11,397 bases of DNA from an uncultured Prevotella sp. Its GTDB lineage: Bacteria; Bacteroidota; Bacteroidia; Bacteroidales; Bacteroidaceae. The stretch spans positions 1 through 11,397 of the forward strand of contig URDV01000050.1 of assembly GCA_900546605.1 (NCBI GenBank). The letters run 5' to 3'. Each line of letters begins with the position of its first letter. Within the stretch, counting starts at the first letter, position 1. Under the pieces are notes generated by a model, which was not told where the DNA came from, searched no databases, and was given only the letters and a program-made list of their open reading frames with translations. A program made the position numbers and the translations under genes. Positions 6,782 to 11,397 of this stretch are shown here, one piece after another.

Positions 6782-8275
6782 ATGATATCTATCAAAAAAC
6801 AAATTGGCTGTCTTTTATCTCTTTTCATCTTACCAAGCGTACTATTAGCACAAGTGCTAACCCCCATTACTCGCTTTCATGAAAAAGATAGCCAATACAC
6901 ATTTTATAATAACAATCTTTTGAGTGGGTTTATGCAAACGGCTGCCCATCAAAGCACACATAGTGGATTTTTGCAAACACCCTTTGTGGGCGATCCGCTG
7001 CTGGTGTATGTAGGTGAAAAAGATTCTACTCAATTCATGGCCTATGCATCCAACTACACACTACACCAAGCACCCAATGGCACCTATAATGCCGATTTCA
7101 ATCGCTATCATGTAATGGCAGAACTGCATAATATGCCTGGCTATAGTGTACAACGTTACACTTATCCCGACACATTGGCCGATAAAGGTTTTCTACTCGA
7201 CATTGATAATGCTGATAATGGTATTCAAAACGAAGATATGAATGTTGTGTTCGTTGATAAAAACACCATTCGAGCCTATAAGCGTAGCACACAACCTCAA
7301 AGTAATGTACCCGATCTTTACTACGTAGCACATTTTTCACACCCTTTTAGCAAATGGAATGTACGACGCGAGGTGGTTAGATTGGCTAACGGACAACGTG
7401 AACATCGTTGCAAAGCTGCTTTTGTGTTTAACATTAAAGCTGGCGAATCGCTTACTATAACTTCAGCTGTTTCTGCTCTCAGCACCGATGTGGCTTATGC
7501 TCAAATACCCTTCACTGGGGGCAAGCGCCATTTTAATGACCAACGTGATGCGCAACAACAAGTTAACTTGCTGGCTGACAACAACCTAATGGCTCAACAC
7601 ACTACAACTTCAACCTCAACAGCAAAAAACAAAAGAGTGGGAAATCGGTCAACGAACCATACTAAAGCACAACCTGCGTCTTTAGCTAAACCTACTACTG
7701 CACCAACAACTTTGCCTGCCAACAATCATTTGGTTGCCACTTATTCCCCCACCCCATGGCTGGAGTTATCAACACGCAATGCCGAACTGCAAGCAGCCTT
7801 TACTGCTGCATTAAAGCAACTGCTACAAACTCTGCCTAAAGCTAAAACGCCACATAACGCATTGGCCTTTGTTGATGCTATCACACCTCTTTATTGGCAA
7901 AATGACGCACACAGCGCCTGCAATGCAGTACAAACTGATTCACTATTGCACCATTACACGCAATCTCTCTTTACTGGTAAAACTATGACTACTGCACAAT
8001 CAGCATGGTTCGTGATGAATGCATTAGGTTTTGTGCCATGCAATGACGCTAACGCTGCATCGCAAATGTTCCAACTCAAACGCCCGCTCTTTAACGTGGC
8101 TACTCTTAGTTTACCTCGTACGCGCCGCTTGATTATACACACCAAAAACAACACTCCAGCCAATTATAACATTAAACAAGCCACTATCATGCACCATCCT
8201 CTTAATGACGGCCTCACTTTTAGTCGTGAACAACTCATCAAAGGAGGAATTATTGAAATAAAGATGCAACACTGA
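6782..8275 (+). CDS. Secreted GH92-like protein lacking the catalytic core (probable pseudo-enzyme)
   Basis: This 497-residue exported protein has a signal peptide (MISIKKQIGCLLSLFIL..., likely cleaved at LLA-Q24). Residues about 25-265 resemble the N-terminal beta-sandwich of GH92 alpha-1,2-mannosidases, as in VQRYTYPDTLADKGFLLDID and YYVAHFSHPF. Residues about 400-497 resemble the GH92 C-terminal end: QSAWFVMNALGFVP, then RPLFNVATLSL and GGIIEIKM. Between them the roughly 250 residues of helical catalytic domain are missing. A Thr/Ser/Ala/Pro-rich linker (about 270-315) and a short helical stretch take their place. The usual NDDxGQMSAW block reads KTMTTAQSAW (400-409), so its acidic residues are gone. 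Enzymatic activity is therefore unlikely, and it may be a glycan-binding or decayed protein. The frame also opens from a TTG at 6713 inside repeat copy 4, but the ATG at 6782 places the signal peptide at the N-terminus. The family call rests on recalled patterns, so it is moderate. Confidence 0.65.
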   Translation: MISIKKQIGCLLSLFILPSVLLAQVLTPITRFHEKDSQYTFYNNNLLSGFMQTAAHQSTHSGFLQTPFVGDPLLVYVGEKDSTQFMAYASNYTLHQAPNGTYNADFNRYHVMAELHNMPGYSVQRYTYPDTLADKGFLLDIDNADNGIQNEDMNVVFVDKNTIRAYKRSTQPQSNVPDLYYVAHFSHPFSKWNVRREVVRLANGQREHRCKAAFVFNIKAGESLTITSAVSALSTDVAYAQIPFTGGKRHFNDQRDAQQQVNLLADNNLMAQHTTTSTSTAKNKRVGNRSTNHTKAQPASLAKPTTAPTTLPANNHLVATYSPTPWLELSTRNAELQAAFTAALKQLLQTLPKAKTPHNALAFVDAITPLYWQNDAHSACNAVQTDSLLHHYTQSLFTGKTMTTAQSAWFVMNALGFVPCNDANAASQMFQLKRPLFNVATLSLPRTRRLIIHTKNNTPANYNIKQATIMHHPLNDGLTFSREQLIKGGIIEIKMQH

Positions 8276-8299
8276 TACTGCTTGTTCTATATACACAAA

Positions 8300-8352
8300 G
8301 AACTCCCGCTATGACAACAATTGGTTGTCATAACGGGAGTTCTCTTTTTATT
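8300..8352 (+). terminator. Strong rho-independent terminator between convergent genes
   Basis: A 19-bp stem with one mismatch (8300-8318 paired with 8324-8342) closes a 5-nt loop AATTG and is followed by TCTTTTTATT. It terminates the + strand gene ending at 8275. On the - strand the stem is followed by only a short T-run (CTTTG), so it could also act, less efficiently, on the convergent operon that ends at 8396. Confidence 0.9.
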
Positions 8353-8395
8353 GTCATAAACTCATGTTAGCTCATAAATGGTTCTTTAGAACTTT

Positions 8396-9300
8396 TCACC
8401 CATTTACGCTACAAGCTTTTAAATGCTTTTCAACAACTGATTTGCCATTGCTGTAGAGTATTTTTTTAATGTAGACACCCTTTTCTTGGGGTTCGGAAAC
8501 TAATCTTTTTCCGTTGATAGAAAACCAAGCAACATGAGCAACCTTGTCATCCTCATGGTTTACTGATGTTATGCCAGTGGGGATGGCTTTCGTATGCTTA
8601 AAAACCCATGCAATGCGCTCGTTTGTATAACTGTTTTTGCAAACATCCTCATGCGTCCAACCATCTTCAATGTTTATTACATATTCGGCATTATAAGCAT
8701 CCATTAGTGCAAGGAACGACTCAACATCAGATATTTTCATAATTCTGTCAGCAGTTCCCATAACAGTAAATATAGGAGTCTTTGCTATTGCTTCAGCATT
8801 TAACCCTGTAGGATTTCCTGCTACGGGCATTGCTGCTGCAAACAACTCTGGGTGATTTGACAACATACCCCATGTACCAGTTCCGCCCATTGAACCACCA
8901 AAAATATATACTTTATCAGCATCAACTGCTCCACGAGCAATGTAGGTGTTGAGTAAATTTACCAATACATCTTGTGTGGTTCCAAGCCATGCCTTGTCCG
9001 TAGGGCATTGTGGCACAAGCATTATAGCCTTTCGGTTGCTCTGCATGAGCCATGTAGCAATGGAATTGATACCTGGTTCTTGCATTTGAGTTTCATTATC
9101 GTTACCTTTGCTTGAACCTCCATGCAAATAAATAACAAGTGAAGCCTTGTCACCATAACCAGGAATTGTTGCCTTACGATAGGGTAAGTTCATTGCTGCA
9201 TCAAAAAAATTCTCTTTAGTAAACTCTATATCTTGAGCAAAAGCTGCAGTCCAGCTAAAAATACTCAGCAAAAAAAAAAGATAAAAAAACGATTCTTCAT
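8396..9300 (-). CDS. Secreted alpha/beta-hydrolase (esterase/peptidase-like), start frame broken at a homopolymer
   Basis: This is an exported serine hydrolase of the alpha/beta fold, similar to the PHB-depolymerase/feruloyl-esterase type. Numbered from the first in-frame initiator-like codon (TTG at 9271, 291 aa), it shows an oxyanion-hole HGG at 50-52, a nucleophile Ser127 in GGSMGG, a likely acid Asp175 (MGTAD) and His207 (GWTHED). The C-terminal about 45 residues (AWFSINGKRLV, then KGVYIKKILYSNGK) resemble a type IX secretion sorting tail. The natural start is ATG at 9300, 8 nt after the upstream gene's stop, and it begins MKNRFFIFFF. This is out of frame by one base with the body, because the A/T run at 9270-9279 has ten bases where eleven would give a perfect signal peptide ending SWTAAFAQ. 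As written, translation from 9300 stops after 11 codons. Substrate unknown. Confidence 0.8.
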
Positions 9301-9308
9301 AAATTACG

Positions 9309-9755
9309 TTACTGTTTTTTTAGTGGACGTTGTACTCGTTTCATGTGACGATTCATTATTTTTCGTTCTTGCTCATACACCCTCTCTATTTGAGTCTGGG
9401 TAAGAAACTTGGAATACTCTTTATAGTATTTCTGACGAATGTCAAGAATTCTCTGGCTCATAGCGAAACGCTGTTTAATACGATTCTCATTCATCTGCTC
9501 TGACTGAGCTTGTTGGTTGTGTCGCTGACGAGGTCCCAAAATCCAAACTTCTTTCTTAAAATTGCAATAGGTCGTAACAAACTTTGCAGTAACATCATCG
9601 TTGAAAGCTAACGTTTGCGCTATATGCTTGGCTTCAGTCTCTGCAAGTTGTTCACGCGACATGCGCTGTTGACGATTCGGCTGCTGAGCATTTGCTGTTG
9701 CACTAAAAAATAGCACAATAACAGCCATAAAAAATGTTTGAATAAAACGTTTCAT
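9309..9755 (-). CDS. Spy/CpxP-like periplasmic protein (LTxxQ motif)
   Basis: This 148-residue protein has a signal peptide (cleavage near TANA-Q24) and a mature part that is highly charged, Gln/Arg-rich and predicted all-helical. It contains LTQTQ at 118-122 in the setting KFLTQTQIERVYEQE, which fits the LTxxQ motif of Spy/CpxP periplasmic chaperones. An earlier region (MSREQLAETEAKHIAQTLAF) matches the first helical repeat of such proteins. It lies 29 nt after the anti-sigma-like gene and 8 nt before the hydrolase ATG. In other bacteria such proteins sense or relieve envelope stress. That role in this operon is inference. Confidence 0.7.
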   Translation of the reverse strand: MKRFIQTFFMAVIVLFFSATANAQQPNRQQRMSREQLAETEAKHIAQTLAFNDDVTAKFVTTYCNFKKEVWILGPRQRHNQQAQSEQMNENRIKQRFAMSQRILDIRQKYYKEYSKFLTQTQIERVYEQERKIMNRHMKRVQRPLKKQ

Positions 9756-9784
9756 ATAAATAATTTTTTTAGTTGTACATCACT

Positions 9785-10183
9785 CTACTCATCAATAAAA
9801 ACATCATCTTGATACACATTCAGCAAATATGTTTGATCATCAGTACTAAGCTGATTGAAAGCTTGATCAACATCACTGAGAGAAACCACATTACTTTTTC
9901 TTGGTAAAGAAATATCAACAATGAACACAAAAGCTGCACACACTGCAATAGCAATAGTTTGCTTTATAATAAGCTGAAGCTTTATCTTTCTGTCATGCTT
10001 ATTTGCATTAAACGATGCATTTTGCATTACCTGCATATGAGCATTACCTACCAAATAATCGTCCTTTACCTCATTCCAAATGTTTTTTTCCATTTGCTTA
10101 AAAAAGTCAGCAGAAGGAACAGAATATGGCATCCGCTTGTTTACATTATCTAAATCAAAATTATTATTCATAACTCTATTCAT
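9785..10183 (-). CDS. Anti-sigma-factor-like single-pass membrane protein
   Basis: This 132-residue protein has an N-terminal cytoplasmic part of about 70 residues, one membrane segment (about 71-90, LIIKQTIAIAVCAAFVFIVD) and a short acidic periplasmic tail. The stretch MPYSVPSADFFKQMEKNIWNEV resembles the 'PFxVPxxYF' signature seen near the start of many Bacteroidota anti-sigma partners. There is no zinc-binding HxxxCxxC motif. The start overlaps the sigma-factor stop by 8 nt (ATGAATAG), implying translational coupling. A second ATG at 10171 would remove the overlap. From its place it probably holds the adjacent ECF sigma factor at the membrane; this comes mainly from context. Confidence 0.7.
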   Translation of the reverse strand: MNRVMNNNFDLDNVNKRMPYSVPSADFFKQMEKNIWNEVKDDYLVGNAHMQVMQNASFNANKHDRKIKLQLIIKQTIAIAVCAAFVFIVDISLPRKSNVVSLSDVDQAFNQLSTDDQTYLLNVYQDDVFIDE

Positions 10184-10715
10184 TTGAATTCATGTATTTA
10201 ATGATTTTATCCTTAGCTATGTGGAAATTCACTTTTGCAGAAGATGGTGATGAACCTATAACCTCTGCAATTTCATCATAACTCAAATCATCATAGTAGC
10301 GTAAATTAAATGCTAATTGTTGCTTACTTGGCAAAGTCTTAATTGCATTTTGCAGCTTAACAGCCTCCAAGTCGCTATAGTCAACATAACTATCTGTAAT
10401 AATACTATTCACCTCACTACATTCAGCTTCTATCGAAACTTGATTTTGCTTTCGAGACTCAATTAGCCGAAGAGCTTCATTGGTTGCAATACGAAAGAGC
10501 CACCCTTTGAAGGATTGCTCATCCTTTAACTGATTGAAAGAACGCAACACCCTTATAAAAACTTCTTGCGTAGCATCCTGTGCATCATCATGCGACACAA
10601 CCAACCTACGTATATGCCAATATATGGGTTGCATATACTTTTGCATCAACAGTCTAAAACCAACCTCCGTTCTTTCCCTTATTGCTTGTACAATTGCTTT
10701 ATCATCTATGCTCAT
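10176..10715 (-). CDS. ECF-type RNA polymerase sigma-70 factor
   Basis: This 179-residue extracytoplasmic-function sigma factor has region 2 around 20-90, with the core-binding and -10-recognising stretch DAQDATQEVFIRVLRSFNQL followed by FKGWLFRIATNEALRLIESRK. Region 4 spans about 120-175, with a helix-turn-helix in LSYDEIAEVIGSSPSSAKVNFHIAKDKI. The length is typical of the class. It starts 18 nt after the stop of the small upstream exported protein and overlaps the anti-sigma-like gene at its own stop. It presumably directs transcription of its own operon or of surface genes. No target promoter can be read from this window. Confidence 0.95.
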   Translation of the reverse strand: MSIDDKAIVQAIRERTEVGFRLLMQKYMQPIYWHIRRLVVSHDDAQDATQEVFIRVLRSFNQLKDEQSFKGWLFRIATNEALRLIESRKQNQVSIEAECSEVNSIITDSYVDYSDLEAVKLQNAIKTLPSKQQLAFNLRYYDDLSYDEIAEVIGSSPSSAKVNFHIAKDKIIKYMNSNE

Positions 10716-10733
10716 ATAAATAATCTATAGAAC

Positions 10734-11108
10734 TCAATCAAGAATATAATATTTCCTTTTACATTTTACCACCATTCTAATAGGAATTTTCTTACTCATA
10801 GCAAAGGCATCAAGTTCAGCCTTTGCTTTTAATTTACCTAATCCCGTCAAATTGCTATACTTTGATACCGAAAGTCTTGGGTGAGTTCTTAAGTAAGTCA
10901 ATGCCATATTTAAACGTTCATTCTTACTTAACTTACTGCTAACCTTTGTTGTTACAACAGGACGAGTCACTACCGTTGTAACAAATGGACTATTATGCCC
11001 ATGTCGAAGCTTATGACCATTATGTACACGCTGTGCAAAAACTGTAGCACCAATTAGTGCCATGAAACCTACAAGAATTCCTCTTTTTAATCTTCTGATC
11101 GTTTTCAT
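10734..11108 (-). CDS. Small exported protein with winged-helix-like C-terminal half
   Basis: This 124-residue protein of unknown function starts at ATG 11108 (MKTIRRLKRG...). An upstream in-frame ATG at 11123 would add five residues and weaken the signal peptide. The N-terminus is a clear export signal with a basic n-region, hydrophobic core and cleavage near TVFA-Q. Next is a low-complexity Val/Thr/His stretch. The last 65 residues (from LSKNERLNMALTYLRTHP) have the helix-helix-helix-wing pattern of a winged helix: SVSKYSNLTGLGKLKAKAEL as the turn and recognition helix, then a beta strand pair ending KYYILD. It is the first gene of the sigma-factor operon. An exported protein with a DNA-binding-like fold is unusual, and it could act as a protein-protein module. 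Alternatively the N-terminal segment may be a membrane anchor. Confidence 0.65.
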   Translation of the reverse strand: MKTIRRLKRGILVGFMALIGATVFAQRVHNGHKLRHGHNSPFVTTVVTRPVVTTKVSSKLSKNERLNMALTYLRTHPRLSVSKYSNLTGLGKLKAKAELDAFAMSKKIPIRMVVKCKRKYYILD

Positions 11109-11150
11109 ACCAATATCCATCATTTACAATATTATTAATCAAATGATTGT

Positions 11151-11333
11151 AAGTAGGTATTCAAAATGAGTTTATATAATCATGTTCAGAATGAATCAAT
11201 TTGCCTTGGCACATCCTTTCGCCCATAAACATAGGTTTCGTCGGTCACGTAGCCCGCTACGCTCCCTCTTCAACCATTGTTTCTGAACGAAATACTGCAC
11301 CAACTCATATCAACTAATTTTGAATACCTACTT
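11151..11333. repeat. Palindromic MITE-like element, copy 5 (183 bp)
   Basis: This element is closely related to copy 4. Its right 27 bp (11307-11333) is identical to the right 27 bp of copy 4. The left inverted end (11151-11177) matches it at 25 of 27 positions. The core shares CCCATAAACATAGGTTT (from 11222) and a short CGTAGCCCGCTACG hairpin followed by CTCCCTCTTCAACC. TA flanks both ends (GTAAG...CTTAG). It lies between the - strand sigma operon start and a probable promoter at the right edge of the window, so it separates two divergent transcription units. Confidence 0.85.
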
Positions 11334-11365
11334 AGTAACAATGTAACCATCCGAACTAAGCCGAC

Positions 11366-11396
11366 TTTATTCCCCCTCCAATAATCCATATCTTTG
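11366..11396 (+). promoter_or_regulatory. Candidate Bacteroidota promoter for a gene beyond the right edge
   Basis: TATCTTTG at 11389-11396 is a perfect match to the -7 consensus TAnnTTTG. TTTA at 11366-11369 lies 19 bp upstream as a near-match to the -33 TTTG. It would drive a + strand gene starting outside the window. Confidence 0.5.
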
Positions 11397-11397
11397 T

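Noticed and set aside
2107..11333. CRISPR array
   Set aside because: The repeats are long palindromes kilobases apart, differ in core, and have no regular spacers or cas genes.

Overview
The window is about 11.4 kb of a Bacteroidota chromosome, most likely order Bacteroidales and Prevotella-like. The evidence is the gene content, starts with no clear Shine-Dalgarno sequence, an ECF sigma/anti-sigma pair of the Bacteroidota type, and a TAnnTTTG-type -7 box at the right edge. There are no rRNA or tRNA genes, no CRISPR array and no transposase gene.

Left block, + strand (1-6521): the 3' part of lon (its N-terminal region lies outside the window), tgt (tRNA-guanine transglycosylase, queuosine pathway), an LptF/LptG-type lipopolysaccharide export permease, and a DEAD-box RNA helicase with a basic low-complexity tail. 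These are housekeeping genes. Each gap after lon, tgt and the permease carries a palindromic repeat element. A fourth + strand gene (6782-8275) encodes a secreted protein that looks like the two ends of a GH92 alpha-mannosidase with the catalytic middle replaced by a Thr/Ser/Ala/Pro-rich linker. It ends at a strong rho-independent terminator.

Right block, - strand (11108 down to 8396): five closely spaced genes that look like one operon. In transcription order they are a small exported protein with a winged-helix-like C-terminus, an ECF sigma factor, a single-pass anti-sigma-like protein overlapping it by 8 nt, a Spy/CpxP-like periplasmic protein with an LTxxQ motif, and a secreted alpha/beta-hydrolase with a C-terminal sorting-like tail. 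The natural ATG of the hydrolase is out of frame with its body, across a run of ten A/T bases inside the signal peptide, which suggests phase variation, slippage or a sequencing error. The set suggests a cell-envelope stress or surface-response operon (inference).

The most striking non-coding feature is a family of five intergenic palindromic elements (52-219 bp). They share ends of the form AAGTAGGTRTTCAAAAT...ATTTTGAAYACCTACTT. Two near-full-length copies (6539-6726 and 11151-11333) have 27-bp inverted ends matching at 26/27 and 25/27 positions. They look like MITE-type non-autonomous mobile elements. Their ends lie next to gene starts and may affect start or promoter placement.
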